DNA of 64,000 bases from Toxorhynchites rutilus septentrionalis (lineage: Eukaryota > Arthropoda > Insecta > Diptera > Culicidae): assembly GCF_029784135.1 (NCBI RefSeq), contig NC_073746.1, positions 294,524,089 through 294,588,088 of the forward strand, written 5' to 3'. Shown here piece after piece: positions 1-11,349 of this stretch; within the stretch, counting starts at the first letter, position 1; each line of letters opens with the position of its first letter. Made by a program: the position numbers and the translations under genes. The notes beneath the pieces were generated by a model, which was given only the letters and a program-made list of their open reading frames with translations, ran no database searches and was not told the origin of the DNA.

Positions 1-37
1 CCTTTTTATTTAAAATATCCTTGTTTTATATATAATA

Positions 38-60
38 CTAGTTGACCCGACAAATTTCGG
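38..60 (-). mobile_element. Helitron 3' terminus (inverted)
   Basis: On the minus strand the sequence ends in GTCAACTAG followed by T, the CTAG/T terminus typical of Helitrons. The better preserved copy ending at 12320 closes with the related GCCGGGTTAGCTAG. The minisatellite at 860-1555 is also in minus orientation and may belong to the same element, interrupted by the mariner relic at 280-690. That linkage is inference. Confidence 0.45.
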
Positions 61-279
61 ATCCGCTCAAAATGGATCCAATCGCAGAACTGTTCGTTGA
101 TTGATCTTCTAATCGATCCTTTACTATTTCCTTTTACTATAAGTTTCCTAGTACTTCTATCAAAACTCGTCATAATAATATCAGTTCTTTTCAGGCACAA
201 TTTTCTTTCAAGATTTTTCAATCACTTGCCAATAACATGTTTCTCTGTTACATGGAATACATGTTTGATACTGAAAATA

Positions 280-692
280 TTAGGTTGGGGAAAAAGTTAT
301 CCATTATCTTCTCGTTGGCTGGCTTCAATTATCAATATCTCGCGTAATATCGATCATACAATTTCAAATTTAGGCTCGTTGTAAAGGTGGAATTTCACAC
401 TAAAAAAAAGTTTTTGGTTGTATTTTGTTTGTTCCATTCAGTTATGAGTTACAGGGTGTGAACAATGCAGGTCAACAGAGGAAACATTCGGTACAATTTA
501 CACTTCTCTTTTATAAATGTGGAAATGCAAGCCAGGCCGCTGAAATTGTAAATGATGTTTATGGTGCCGACACTGCATCTGTAAAATACGTACAATTTAA
601 TGTATAAAAAATTTATTTTTATTTTTTTTTTCAGTGCAATACACTAAATTGTGATCTCTACTGTCAACAAATGGACCGTTAGGAATTTCGTT
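280..692 (+). pseudogene. mariner transposon relic, internally deleted
   Basis: A TA dinucleotide at 278-279 precedes TTAGGTTGGGGAAAAAGT, a mariner-type terminal repeat start. A frame from about 460 to 600 reads GNASQAAEIVNDVYGADT, which matches the N-terminal helix-turn-helix region of mariner transposase (compare KGKNASQAANKICAVYGPDT in the copy at 28.9 kb). A second piece near 650-690 reads DLYCQQMDR then a stop; this motif lies just before the second catalytic Asp in mariners. Most of the catalytic domain between them is missing and no right-hand terminus was found. It is an old, dead copy of a different mariner lineage from the two at 28.9 and 47.5 kb, because its terminal repeat differs. 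Confidence 0.7.
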
Positions 693-859
693 AGTGCAAA
701 CATCGAATGTACTAACAACGCTTGTCACGATGTAATTGTAGAACATATGACAATTGAACTTTCCGAATTTTTCCCATTTTCCTTCGTAGTTTTCCGAAAA
801 CTTTTAATTGTCATGTTTCGTTGGAATATGGTTGGTTGAAATATGTATACTAATATTTT

Positions 860-1555
860 CTTGGGGCTCCCTCCCCCTTCCAGAGGAGGAAGTGGTGTCA
901 TACCATCATAGACACATTTCTCGTACACAAAGATCCTCCCATGCCGAATTCGGTTCCATTTGCTTGATTAGCTCTCGAGTTATGCAGCCCCACCCCCTTA
1001 GAGAGGGGGAGGTGTGTCAAAGCACTACAGAAACATTTATGGCCCCCGAAAACCTTCACATGGCAAATTTGGCTTCATTTGCTTGATTTGTTCTTGAGTT
1101 ATGGCGAAATTTGAGTTTCATTTGTTTGACAGACCTCAACCCCTCCCCCTTAGAAAGGGAAGAGGGGCAATAAACTATCATAAAAACCCCCGTTTTTGTC
1201 CTTCAAAACATCCACATGCCAAACTTGGTTCCATTTGCTTGATTAGTTCTCAAGTTATGCTGAAATTTGAGTTTCATTTGTTTGACAGACCTCAACCCCT
1301 CCCCCTTAGAAAGGGAAGAGGGGCAATAAACTATCATAAAAACCCCCGTTTTTGTCCTTCAAAACATCCACATGCCAAACTTGGTTCCATTTGCTTGATT
1401 AGTTCTCAAGTTATGCTGAAATTTGTGTTTCATTTGTATAACAACCCCTTTAGAGTGGGGGAGGAGTGTCGAATTACCATAGAAACGTTTCGTGCCCCCC
1501 AAAACCTCCGCATGCCAAATTTGGTTCCTTTTGCTTGATTAGCTCTCGAGTTATC
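860..1555 (-). repeat. Helitron-associated tandem repeat (about 156 bp)
   Basis: Two almost identical 156-bp units begin at about 1106 and 1262, with more diverged units on both sides (from about 870 and from 1418). Each unit has a C-rich stretch followed by 'catgccaaa...ttggttc' and 'tgcttgattag'. The reverse complement matches the 143-bp units inside the Helitron at 11350-12320 ('cagcccccc', 'ggcatgtg', 'aatcaagcaaat'). The 145-residue open frame across the units is a by-product of the 156-bp period being divisible by three. Confidence 0.75.
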
Positions 1556-1858
1556 CAGTTATCCTCCAAAGTATTGTATCATTCTAATTTGGGTGAAGAC
1601 GAACTCACAAAATATAAAGAGGATACAGATCTGATCAGCCGTTCTATTGTGATGATGAGTTACACGTACGTGGAACAAACATTGTTTCATATATATTAGA
1701 TTGTTCACAATCATGATTATTCAGCTAAAAATATATATAGTTCATATATAGTTCATTGATTTTTCAACAACTTCGTCAAACGTCATATTTAGATTAAACA
1801 TCTGGATTTTCAGCTAAGATTTTTTTAAAGAAAGATCAATGATTTTGAATACGCTATA

Positions 1859-2154
1859 TGACAAACGTCATCTTCTTCTTGAATGGCGTTAACGTTCCTT
1901 GTGGAACTTTTGCCGTCTCAAAGTATGCATTTATTAGCGTCATTAATACTTAGTTGAGATTTCATAAGCCAATAACACGCCTTGAATGTATTCCAAGGGG
2001 CAAGCTCTAGAATACGCGTGACCACAGTGCAAGTCGAAGGAAATTTCTTTGACGAAAAATCCCCCGGCCAGAACGGGAATGGAACCCGAACACCCGGTAT
2101 GATAATGTGATACGCTAACCACTCGGCCACGGGTGCACATCTGACAAACGTCAT
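1859..2154 (-). mobile_element. tRNA-derived SINE (family 1) with 13-bp target duplication
   Basis: The minus strand starts near 2141 with a tRNA-like head: A box GTGGCCGAGTGGTTAGCG and a B box region GGGTTCCATTCCCG. It ends near 1872 in a (GAA)n tail. Identical 13-bp direct repeats TGACAAACGTCAT flank it at 1859-1871 and 2142-2154. The body matches the copies at 15314, 20404, 27422 and 31858. RNA polymerase III type-2 promoter boxes are internal. Open frames here are incidental. Confidence 0.9.
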
Positions 2155-2752
2155 ATGATAATTAAATTTCCGATTTTAGGTTGTTTACATTCAGTTTCCA
2201 TAAGTGCAAATTTCATCTTCGGCAGAAAAAAATGCTTATTCGTGTCCTGAAGCGTCAAATGAGCTAATAAAGTCATCTGTCTCAAAAGCGTAGATCTAAA
2301 ACAGATATTTTAAAACCAACTATGAAACATTACACGTAGATCTTATTAGGAAAAGCATATCCAAACACCGAAACATTGCCAGAATATTCGATTGGCAACC
2401 ACATCTAAATCCATGCTGAACCATGTGAGAAATCCAGCCGCTCAAAAAATTTGGGTTGCAGAAGGAGCTCTTGCGTTTTATACTCGTGGCTTGCACTTCG
2501 CTTCTATTGCTCTTGATGTTTGATGACTCTGAAACTGCAAAAAAATCTCCTGTGCTCGTAAAAAGATAGAAACCATCATCTTCAGAGTACTTTCATCGCC
2601 CAAGAAATATGTTAAATAAATAAATTTCATTGATTTTAATCTCAAAAAATCACAATGGCTTGGTTATAATCGTAACTGTGACAGGTGTACTGTTTCTCAA
2701 TTCCAACCAGATAGTATCCCTAATTTTACACGACCACGCTATCTACATAGCT
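2155..2752. other. mostly unassigned stretch upstream of the 35-bp repeat
   Basis: Apart from the possible hAT-like piece at 2431-2605, nothing coding is seen. Bases about 2213-2350 resemble the start of the interspersed repeat at 32180-32300 ('gcagaa...aatgct', 'tagatctta'). Confidence 0.4.
2431..2605 (+). pseudogene. possible hAT-like transposase remnant
   Basis: Two short in-register pieces read KIWVAEGALAFYT and, in another frame, KKISCARKKIETII. Together they resemble an N-terminal stretch of hAT/ZBED-like transposases in which 'VAEGxxAYHT' is followed by 'FSCARTKxxAII'. No zinc-finger cysteines, catalytic residues or ends can be seen. The match is from memory of the family and is weak; it could be chance. 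Confidence 0.3.
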
Positions 2753-3662
2753 ACTGATGCTGTTGCGTAAAAGCGTGATAATATTACCGTTTTGTCTCAT
2801 ATTCCGAACACTTCATTTTTAAATATAAATTTACTAAACTTTTATGTTATAAATAATCGAGTAATGAAAACACAGACATTCTTTAAGGTATAGGCTTCAT
2901 TTTTACATCATTTACAAGTATCAATACAGTCAGACATTTGCAAAAAAGTGACAGTCAAAACCAATGATAAAATGTTTGCGTTAGCAAATTCCGTAAAAAA
3001 CAAACATCGTCCATTTTTCAGTTTTTGTAGTTGTTTCAACTGTTTTTATTACTGCTTTCATGTTAAGTGCTAGATAATGTAAGAACCTACAATAACTGGG
3101 TGAAAAAAAAAGATATTTTGTGCATGTTTCAAATTCCGAACACTTCATTTCAAATGAAATTTACTGAACTTTAATGTTATAAATAATTGAATAATCAAAA
3201 CCCTGAAATTGTTTGGGTTATAGTTATAGATTATAGTTTGGGTTCCTTAGCCATTTACAGGTATCGATACAGCCTATAATTTATAATATTGAGCATTTGC
3301 AAAAAAGTGACAGTCAAAACTAATGATTAAATTTTTACGTTAGCAAATTCTGTAAAAAACAAGCATCGTTAATTTTTCAGTTTTAGTAGTTTTGTCAACT
3401 ATTTTGTTTGTTGTTTTTATGGTAAGTGCTAGAATTTGTACGAATCTAAAACAAATGGATAAAAACCGATATTTCATGCGGAAATCTTCATTAAATTAGT
3501 GTTCGGAATATGACGTTTCTACGCATGATTCAAATTGCGAACATTTCATTTCTCAATGTGAATTTACTGAACTTTCATGTTATAAATAATTTAATAATCA
3601 AAACCTTGACATTCTTTTGGTTACAGACTATTTAACATCATTTACAGGTATCGATACCGATA

Positions 3663-4585
3663 TACAGGGTGGGCCATTTAAAGTGGAAGGATTTGTTTTT
3701 GCAATAGCAAAGTAAAGAAGTGGAATTTAAAATTTTTTTTTTAAATTCATTTATTTTGGTCCAAGGAGATTTGTTCTAACTACTTTTTGATTATGATATC
3801 TCGTAAATGACCGCCTCTGGCCTTGACCGCAAAATGTGCCCTTTTTTCGGCATTTTCCATCACTTTGCCCAATGTTTCGGCCGATATGGCAGCAATTTCT
3901 TGTCGGATATTGTCTTTCAGCGCAGCCAGGGTCCTTGGTTTACCAGTGTATACCTTGGATTTTAAATATCCTCATAAAAAAAAGTCAGGAGGCGTCAAAT
4001 CAGGTGATCTCGGTGGCCAGTCATAATCGCCGTTTTTCGATATTAATCTTCCGGGGAACATTTCGCTCAATAATTTGGTCGTGGCAGCCGCTGTATGGCA
4101 TGTAGCGCCGTCCTGTTGGAACCAGTAATTGTCCAATTCATTTTCACGAACAAATGGCAATAAAAAATCGGTGCCTAACTCTTGCGAACGATGGCGACCT
4201 GATGTCGATGGAGTCTCTGCAACACTGGATCGAACGGCATCAATATTCTCGTCGAAACGTCTTGGTCGTTGTCTGGACAGATGACTGGCATTACCAACAC
4301 TACCAGACTATATAAATTTGGCATATAATCGACGTATAGTGTTGTCTCCAGGCGATGTTTCAACTTTATTTTTATTTTTCCACGCACGTTTAGTTAACAC
4401 AATTGAGAAGTTATTTTGAATGTACAGCTGAACAATTTCAGCGCGTTGTTTAGGTGTGTATTGTTCCATGGTTAAAATTGTACTGAAATGACGCTTCCAA
4501 CGCGGTATGACATTTGTTAATCTGACATCTCTGTCAAAAGTTATGGGGTTGCCAGATGCTTCCACTTTAAATGGCCCACCCTGTA
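3663..4585 (-). mobile_element. DD41D Tc1/mariner-superfamily transposon, internally deleted
   Basis: Inverted ends CAGGGTGGGCCATTTAAAGT (from 3665) and its complement (ending 4583) are flanked by TA on both sides, the target duplication of the IS630-Tc1-mariner superfamily. The 919-bp copy sits inside the element flanked by 35-bp repeats. Its single gene is on the minus strand. Confidence 0.88.
3780..4469 (-). pseudogene. DD41D transposase, deleted and nonsense-mutated
   Basis: The frame begins MEQYTPKQRAEIVQLY, a helix-turn-helix DNA-binding start. It passes through NTIRRLYAKFI, meets a stop near 4313, continues in the same frame to RHRSQELG, then jumps to LPFVRENELDNYWFQQDGA. About 230 codons remain, against roughly 340 for the family, so about 110 codons holding the first catalytic Asp are gone. 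The second Asp (QQDGA) and third Asp (LTPPDFFL) are present with 41 residues between them, defining the DD41D spacing. After DFFL a TGA replaces the usual Trp codon, and the C-terminus then reads in frame to a stop at 3780. The protein is inactive; the intact ends could still be moved by a related transposase elsewhere. Confidence 0.85.
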
Positions 4586-5044
4586 GCACCCTTGGTCCCG
4601 AAACCATGTGAACCATGTGAAAAAGCAAATACGATCAATAATTACGAAAGAAAAATTCAAATATTTTTGCGAGTATAATATTTTTCCAAAAAAGACTAGC
4701 TTATTGACTTTAATTTGATATATCGATCATATGAATCGGTCCAGTATTTCAAAAGGTATGATTTTTTTAAGAAATGCATCTTTACTGTTCGGATTTTGAT
4801 ACAAAAGTGATTAAACATATTTTTAGTTTTCACCATGAATCTTCATCTGTAAATCAATTTTATTGTAGTCAAGTTAAAAAGAATTGTATCCAAAAAGCAA
4901 TTTAACTTCGCGAAAGAGTACCATTTTTAGTAATGAGAGACTATTTAATGACCACCAAAGCTTAAGTGTTCGGAATTTGAGACAAAACGGCACTGATGCT
5001 GTTGCGTAAAAGCGTGATAATATTACACCCTATTATAATGAAGT

Positions 5045-5320
5045 TGGAAAGTGTTTTCTAAGAGTAAAAAGGAGAGCATAAAGGAGATATATATTCATCT
5101 CGGTCTGGGCTGTGTATGTTGCAAAGTATGCGAAAAGCCTATCTGCAATGTGTCTCTTATTTCGCTCGCTCATATTGAACTTATATTGCTTTATCATATA
5201 TATTTTACAAATACTTGCCAGTATTTGAGAGTCGTGACATTTTCTGTTATTTTTAAGCTCATTTACTGTAATAAATCGGAATGACAAAACATGTCTAAAA
5301 ATTAATTTTGGGTGAACCAA
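5045..5320 (+). repeat. interspersed repeat X, copy 1
   Basis: 'ggaaagtgttttctaagag' through 'aattttgggtg' recurs at 32295-32590 ('gcgaaaag', 'caatgtgtctctt', 'ttcgctcgctcatat'), and its 3' part recurs at about 27890-28012. There are no open frames conserved between copies. The class is not recognised. Confidence 0.65.
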
Positions 5321-7096
5321 GTTTCAATAAAATCAGAGACGGTCGGGTCAGCGGCCGACTGACTCAGAAATATCCAAATTTTGGAAGACTTTGAGAGTCC
5401 CAGACACTGTTCCTGGCCAACTCTTATCAAAACGAGTGAATTTACAACTCCTCTCGTCACGTCGATTGGAAATCATGAACTTCTGTGCACAGTCTGACAG
5501 TTGACCACATCGTTTTCGTTCAAAACTTAATACTTGTGTGTAAATGTAACATCTGAAACATTATTGCAACAATGTTTGACAAGTTCGTCGACCAACTTTT
5601 GAGGTAGTCAACATCGATCCCAACATGTTGAAGATGATAGGCTTCTGAAACATTTTACTCCGCAATCGATTCATAATAGATAAGCAATCATCGGCGGGAA
5701 AAGCTTCATGGATGGAAAGCAAAACTGACAAAACATCAATTTCGAAACAATTGGCACTTTCACTTCTCGTGCGGAAGAAGACGCGGTGCCAACACATACC
5801 GGAAAGCCAACAAAAAAAAACCTTTTAGATAGAGAATGGAAGGAAAAAAAGCAAGCAACTTAACCATATCTCGTTGCAGATATCGCTTCAATATCGCTTT
5901 ATTTTCTAAATTATCCATACCTCAACAGCAGCGAAAAAAACCTTCGATTTCACCATTTTTTCGCATTCCCTAACGGAGGTGCGCAGCGAAAACAAAACCT
6001 TGCCAGCTGCTACTGTTGCTGGTGCTGGTGGCCACACCAATGACCACCGGGTAGTTCTTTTTTCAGCGGGGCGAACTTTTGCATATTTCATATTACATTT
6101 ATAGCCAAGTGCCCCAAGACCGGCGAGGTAATAAAAGTGTTTTTATTAGAAACTCGGCGGAGCGAAAATTGTACCGTGCAGCCGCCACTGCCGCGCCGGT
6201 GGCGCATTTATTTCCACCTTCGTTACGCTATTCTGGTTCTTTTCGAGCGCGCGTAGATCTTCCCAGACCCAAGCCGAGTATGGACGTTGTCCACTACAAC
6301 TGCCACCACCACCACCACTACCAGTGTCTTTGAAGTGTCCGCGTCAGTTCAGCAAACGAATGATTCATACGTGTGGTTTACGACGCGCTATGGCCTCCGT
6401 CAGGGCCCTTCGCCGCGTGGAATCAATGGGAAACCTTCCGCTGCTCGGTTGTTAGCGTTAATAGCCGGCCAATCGATTGCGCCCTCCTCCTCCTCTAGAG
6501 GTAGCGTTCGCGATCACGGAGGTGATCGGAAATCATTAATGCAGAATGCGAAATTCAGCGAAGCAATCATCTCCGATAAAAAGTGCTTCGATTAGCCGAA
6601 ATTTGCGCTTTTTTTCCCTTCAGCAACACTTCTTCAACTCACAAAGGAAAACATCAAGCCCGATGCGATCGCTGCATTCATTTTACACGCGTTTCCAGTT
6701 TGTGGAAGAGCTGACAAGATCAACCTAGTTGCGAAAGCACCGAGTAAACCAGTTTCCGCAGATGTTTCGGATGCGACGGGGCGGGAAACCATTGCAAGCG
6801 GTGTTTATCTTCCAATCGGTGTCGACAAGTAGACTAAGTAAAACTGGCGCATGTAGTCCCGTTCTTTTGGCCTCCTGCAGAGGGGATGCCCGTATGGAAT
6901 AGGGTAAAAATGTGGATCTCCAATAGTGGAACACACAAGCGCTTTGCCAGAGATACTTGCCCTTGTTTTTTTTCCTCTTCACACAATCCGTGACAGGTTC
7001 GGAAAAACAACCGATAAAGCTGCACTTTGGCGAGCCCATGTCGTGCGTTGTCGTGCTTTAAAAACTTTAATCACTTGGAATTCCTAAACACTGACA
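5321..7096. other. unassigned, partly GC-richer unique-looking sequence
   Basis: No recognisable gene or repeat. Several 60-100 codon frames exist on both strands between 5561 and 7039 but none shows a known motif, conserved block or splice arrangement. A short (CAC)n run lies at about 6300-6320. It could be host flanking or regulatory DNA; nothing proves it. Confidence 0.3.
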
Positions 7097-7408
7097 TTGG
7101 GTGGGTTCATGTCTTTCGGCACAAAATCTACAGGATTAGCGGCATACCACTTCTGCGCCGTTTTAGCATAGTGGCAGGAACCCAAATCCGTTTTTGGAGG
7201 CTTTAAGTTTTGTAGTACCGTTATTTGGCTCGTTCGTCCCGATTCGAGAAGTTCAGAACCGTGTACGTTTTCAATCTGGATCGTTTCTTGGTCCTCCGAA
7301 CGAAACTTTGAGAAACATCAAGTGTTTTTTGGCCAAGTCCCAATTGAACTCGTGACCTGTAGCGTGAAAAGTACGGATGTTAACCACTACGCCAGATCGC
7401 TTCCTCGC
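7097..7408 (-). mobile_element. tRNA-derived SINE-like repeat (family 2)
   Basis: On the minus strand from about 7408 there is an A-box-like TGGCGTAGTGGTTA and about 35 bp later a B-box-like CACGAGTTCAATTGGGAC. The following body, up to 'gatccagattgaaaacgt', recurs at 28612-28705. The 3' limit and a target duplication could not be fixed, so the left boundary is approximate. Confidence 0.55.
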
Positions 7409-8021
7409 ATTTGAATTGAGTTTTTGTATCTGTTCAGAAATCCGTAAATTGAACTCATTCAATACTCTAAGTTGAACGGGTTGTAAGAGTTGTAAGGTTT
7501 TATCTTAAGTTTAAATGGCTAGTTTCGCCGTCGATATAATCCTTGCCTGAAACATTGCCTGTGGTGGGTGGTAATAATTATATCGTCAAATGATGCATAT
7601 TAGATACCGTGAGTGCTCCCTTGTAAATTTTTGTGTAAATCTTGTAGTGAACTGATTCTAACGGGTGCTGCTCATTCATAGGAAAGTGAATGGGTAATGG
7701 ACAAGTAGATTTAGGGAAGTATACATGGCTAAATAAAACCATAAGTACTTGTTAGGAGGACGTATATAGAAAACATAAACTTAGATTATTGAACCTAGCT
7801 AAGATATCGGTATACGTATGGTACTGGTATGCGTGACTTCGAATCTCTTAATTGGCACTTTTTGAAACTTACATATGATGTACATATGGCACCTAACCAA
7901 AATCACAATTTGCATTATCATATAACCAATGCAAATTACGATTGATTTTTTGAAAGGGCGTGTTCAAAAGCATTGTTTTTTTCAAATAATCCTTACTCGA
8001 AATACCATTTTTTGATTAAAG
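7409..8021. other. unassigned AT-rich stretch
   Basis: Nothing recognisable: no long frame, tandem repeat or terminus pair. Confidence 0.3.
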
Positions 8022-8568
8022 TACAGTAAAACCTGTTTTTGTGCGATTTTTTTTGTGCGGTGTATGAAAAGAAGAATATTTGACGAAGTTATCGTCCATT
8101 TAGTTTTTTCGTTGGTTTATATGCATTTCAGTGCGAAAAAAGCATATTTGCGTCTCAATTATCCACTTTTGAAATCATTCCCCTCCTCTCATCAAATGGT
8201 CTAAGTTTTTCTAAATTTTTGCGTGACATGATTTCTACCAACAACACGTCTCAACATGCAACTAAAAGCACGAAACAGCCACGCGTAGCAGAAAGGGCAA
8301 AGTGTCCCATCGCAAATCAGGGAAACAAAAGGAATTCGAACGGTAAATGGCGTGGATTTGAGTTATTTTCTTGGGGGAAACTTTTTTTATGCGGTCCCTA
8401 TATGTACCGCACAACTATGTACCGCACACGATTTTTTTTTCAAAATATTTTTTCAAAATATGTACCGCACACGATTTTTTAAAGCTGCTGGTGAAGTTTT
8501 GCACGATTTTGTTATGCGACTTTTTTTGTGCGGTCCCTATCCCCCGCACAAAAAAAGGTTCGCCTGTA
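8022..8568. mobile_element. pogo/Tigger-like MITE, copy 1
   Basis: TA, then CAGTAAAACCTGTTTTTGTG from 8024. At the other end the complement is CAGGCGAACCTTTTTTTGTG, followed by TA at 8567-8568. The 543-bp body is about 85-90% identical by eye to 20824-21383. CAG...ACCT termini and TA duplication fit pogo/Tigger-type elements. There is no transposase; frames such as that at 8219-8482 are not preserved between copies. Confidence 0.75.
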
Positions 8569-8569
8569 T

Positions 8570-8835
8570 GCTGTTTGAAGAAGTTGTTGGAAAAGCAATG
8601 AACTATTTGGGAAAAATAACATTTCAAATACACTATTAAAAAACCTACTCAAAAATTTAATTTGAATATTTAAACCTTTTATATCTCAAACCTCGATTTT
8701 TTTTTATATATTTTTGTTAGAAGGCCCAAAGTTTGACGTACAGTGGGGTCGTGTCGAACTCACCAAAGTGAAGGTATGAATTTTGAACTTTTCTAATAGA
8801 AAAGTATAGGTTTTCGGTTGATTTGGCGTGGAATA
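8570..8835 (+). repeat. interspersed repeat Y, copy 1
   Basis: The stretch 'aagttgttggaaaa' through 'aactcaccaaagtgaagg' matches, in the opposite orientation, the repeat at 15030-15740 ('gtttgacataaagtggtgtt', 'actcaccaaaatgg'). The class is unknown. Confidence 0.55.
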
Positions 8836-11053
8836 GCTCAAGAACGAATATAGCAACCAGACCATGGAGGCGACCATACAACCGTGTTGTTTGTTATTTG
8901 CCCACCATATTCGCCTAGGCTGCGCCCTATTAACAAAATTTATGCTATCATAAAGACAGTAAGCAGCCCAAATGATTGAAAACGTGTTGTAGATAAAATG
9001 GATTCTATTGGAAAAATAGTAAAATTAGTTGTAGAAAATTCGATGGATGAAGTGAAGAGAAAAGTGTGCACATTTGAAATGGGAGCAGACATTGTTTAAC
9101 TTTTCCTTTAATGTGTCTCATAAGCTGGTGCACGCAATTTCCGGTCACGGTATTTAACATTGCTAATATTTCTACTTCGCATGCTTATATTGATAGATTC
9201 GGCCAAAACGTCACGGGACTTGATGAGGGACAATATCTGTTTTTTCGACACTCCGTTTTGTATAGTTCTGAATTCTTAGTCATATTCGACACAACTCCGG
9301 GATTCGACACAAAGATTTTTTTTTGCAAACTAATCTGCAAACACAAATTTAAGCTTGGTCATCGTAAGGGTATTCTTGTATTTTTTGGTACTAGAGGAAC
9401 TCAGCTATTTCACCTAACAGTTCTGAATTCGTACCACCTACGATATTGTGCAACTTGCTCAATGCTAATGCTAATGCTGATGCTATTGGAACTCAGCAAT
9501 TTCACCTGTTTCACAATCCTATGATGGCTAAATTTTTTAGAAATCTTTTCTTCTAGTAACGTGTTTAACTATCCACAATATCGATAATAAATAACACACA
9601 AATGTGCTCTGTAAAAAAGCATAAAAATTAAAAAAAAACCCTAGGTAAGGCAACTGTGCATATAGCTCTGGTACAATTTATCTGCCTATCACGGCTATCA
9701 GAGAATGATTTGTTCGAATATTTTTAGTTCCTCATCCAAAACTAACCTCACCCCGGTTTCTCGGGCTCGTAGACATTCGAAAAAACCTTCCTATTTTCTC
9801 ACTACTGTGCACAGCATCAGCCCCGCGAAGTCATGCACCATGCTGCAAGTAAACAAATATAAAACAGTGAAACAGACACACGATTATATAGGTCAGTGAT
9901 GCTTCAGCTAAGCGCTGCGCGGTTCAGTTATAATCGCAATTATCTTCCTAAATTTCATTTCCAGGGCAGGCAGTTGTACATATATTTTTGTTGTTGTTAA
10001 AGTTACGACAAACTCTCTCCTTTGCTTATTTTTTCATCTCTCCAAAGCAAAGCGAAAAACCATACGGCGCGCAAACGCATTTTCTTCGGCGTACATTTTT
10101 AGGTTTGCCTCAAAAACAAAATAATAAATAAGTGAAAAGCCGACTCATAAAGCTTCCCCACCATCACAATTCGTGTTAAATTTTGTTTCTGGCAAGGTGA
10201 AACTTCCGGGGCGGCGATATCTTAATTCGAACGATTCGGGAAAATTTCTCCGGCTTGACCTATACCACCTATCGCAGCAATAGCGGAGGCACCTGTGTTT
10301 CGGCAAATTCGGCCAATGGATGATACTCCGGTTGATTACCGGTATTTTGTTGCGGTTAGTGTTTTCTCTTTCGAATTCATCATGATCATCATCAGCAGCT
10401 TCATCGTGATAGGCTCGGTTCGCACTCGCGCACCTTGCTAGGAACGATAATAATAATAATGGCAGTTTAAGTAAGTTGTAAGCTGCGCGAGGCCGAGTTT
10501 ACGCCGCACCACTTGCGGCTAATTTAAACTGTAAACATCACATTAATGGTGGGGGGAGGTCTCCCAAGTGTAAATTCATTCAATGCCTGTGCGCCTGGTA
10601 GTAACATAATTAATGCACGTGGTTAGTGACTTACCGAAGGATGAAATGATTCCGGTCGTGGGCAGTTCCGCGATGAAAGTGAAACCGAGGCCTTTCCTGT
10701 GTAATTTAATCTGCATTCTACAATATCATGCGTCTGTCTGATAAGCACAGACCGCCTAGAGATTCAATCTGATCAGACACAGAAAATTTTGTCTCAAATT
10801 GATGCACTTTTACATTTATCATTGAATTTGTTCTTTAACATATTGAGCCCCGCGTCGGTCTCTAAGAACCACGGGATCTCTTTTGAATAAGATAAAATTC
10901 CATCAAATTTTCCCTCCTAATTGATCAATATCAATTGAACCCTGAATCTGGATCAGCATCTATGAATCTTTGTCTTGAATTTCCATACACACTTTTGAAA
11001 CGGAAATCTGGGGTGACATTGCGCATTTCGAAACGAATAACTCGTTTCGAGAA
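8836..11053. other. unassigned intergenic or intronic sequence
   Basis: No gene recognised in about 2.2 kb. The longest frame (9111-9524, 137 codons) has a low-complexity Met-Leu run and no motif. 9900-10700 is more GC-rich with short (CAT)n and (TAA)n runs. A short imperfect hairpin CGAAACGA...TCGTTTCG lies at 11028-11049. Confidence 0.3.
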
Positions 11054-11136
11054 AACCTATTAGCTTTTTTTTTTTTTCTTTCTTTATTAAAGAGATTTTC
11101 AGCCAAAGGCTGGTTCATCTCTAGAACCTATTAGCT
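11054..11136 (-). mobile_element. 59-bp 5'-truncated retroposon insertion
   Basis: Direct repeats AACCTATTAGCT at 11054-11065 and 11125-11136 enclose 59 bp. On the minus strand the insert ends in 'ctctttaataaag' and an A-rich tail. Target-primed insertion that stopped almost at once explains this layout. The parent element is not identified; the tail 'tggctgaaaatctctt' could point to it. Confidence 0.75.
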
Positions 11137-11307
11137 GGTTGGTTTTGATCTTCTACGTGGAAATAAAATTCAATTCAAGAGGCGATGAATTTTTGAAAAT
11201 TGGGGTTTCTACAGGGTTTTCCAGTTCGGGCTTCCGAAAGTATACAGCCCTGCGCTGACAAACGTTTGACATAGCCAAAGCGTCATATCGTTTGTTGAAT
11301 GTTGAAT

Positions 11308-11349
11308 ATGGATCGTTTTAGCATCGCACAACGTGTTAATTTTGTTAAA
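11308..11349 (+). pseudogene. DD41D transposase, N-terminal part before Helitron
   Basis: An ATG opens MDRFSIAQRVNFVK, the start of the helix-turn-helix region. After 14 codons the frame stops being coding exactly at the Helitron insertion. It resumes in the same frame at 12321. Confidence 0.8.

Larger units (their letters stand above)
2753..5026. mobile_element. inverted-terminus element flanked by 35-bp direct repeats
   Basis: Identical 35-bp sequences lie at 2753-2787 and 4992-5026. Just inside them are inverted termini: CGTTTTGTCTCATATTCCG at 2788 and its near-complement CGGAATTTGAGACAAAACG ending at 4990. The interior contains three diverged tandem blocks of about 320-400 bp, each starting near 'attccgaacacttcattt' (about 2810, 3132, 3531). 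No transposase of its own is seen. The DD41D element at 3665-4583 is nested inside. The terminal layout fits a non-autonomous DNA element, but a 35-bp target duplication would be very long; see findings. Confidence 0.6.

Noticed and set aside
1101..1538. 145-codon frame with internal amino-acid repeats
   Set aside because: It is the translation of a 156-bp tandem repeat within Helitron debris.
5561..5797. 78-codon minus-strand frame (FEIDVLSVLLSIHEAFPADD)
   Set aside because: Looks protein-like, but I could not link it to a family or to flanking exons.
9111..9524. 137-codon open frame
   Set aside because: A Met-Leu run made by 'atgcta' repeats, no recognisable domain, no splice or promoter support.
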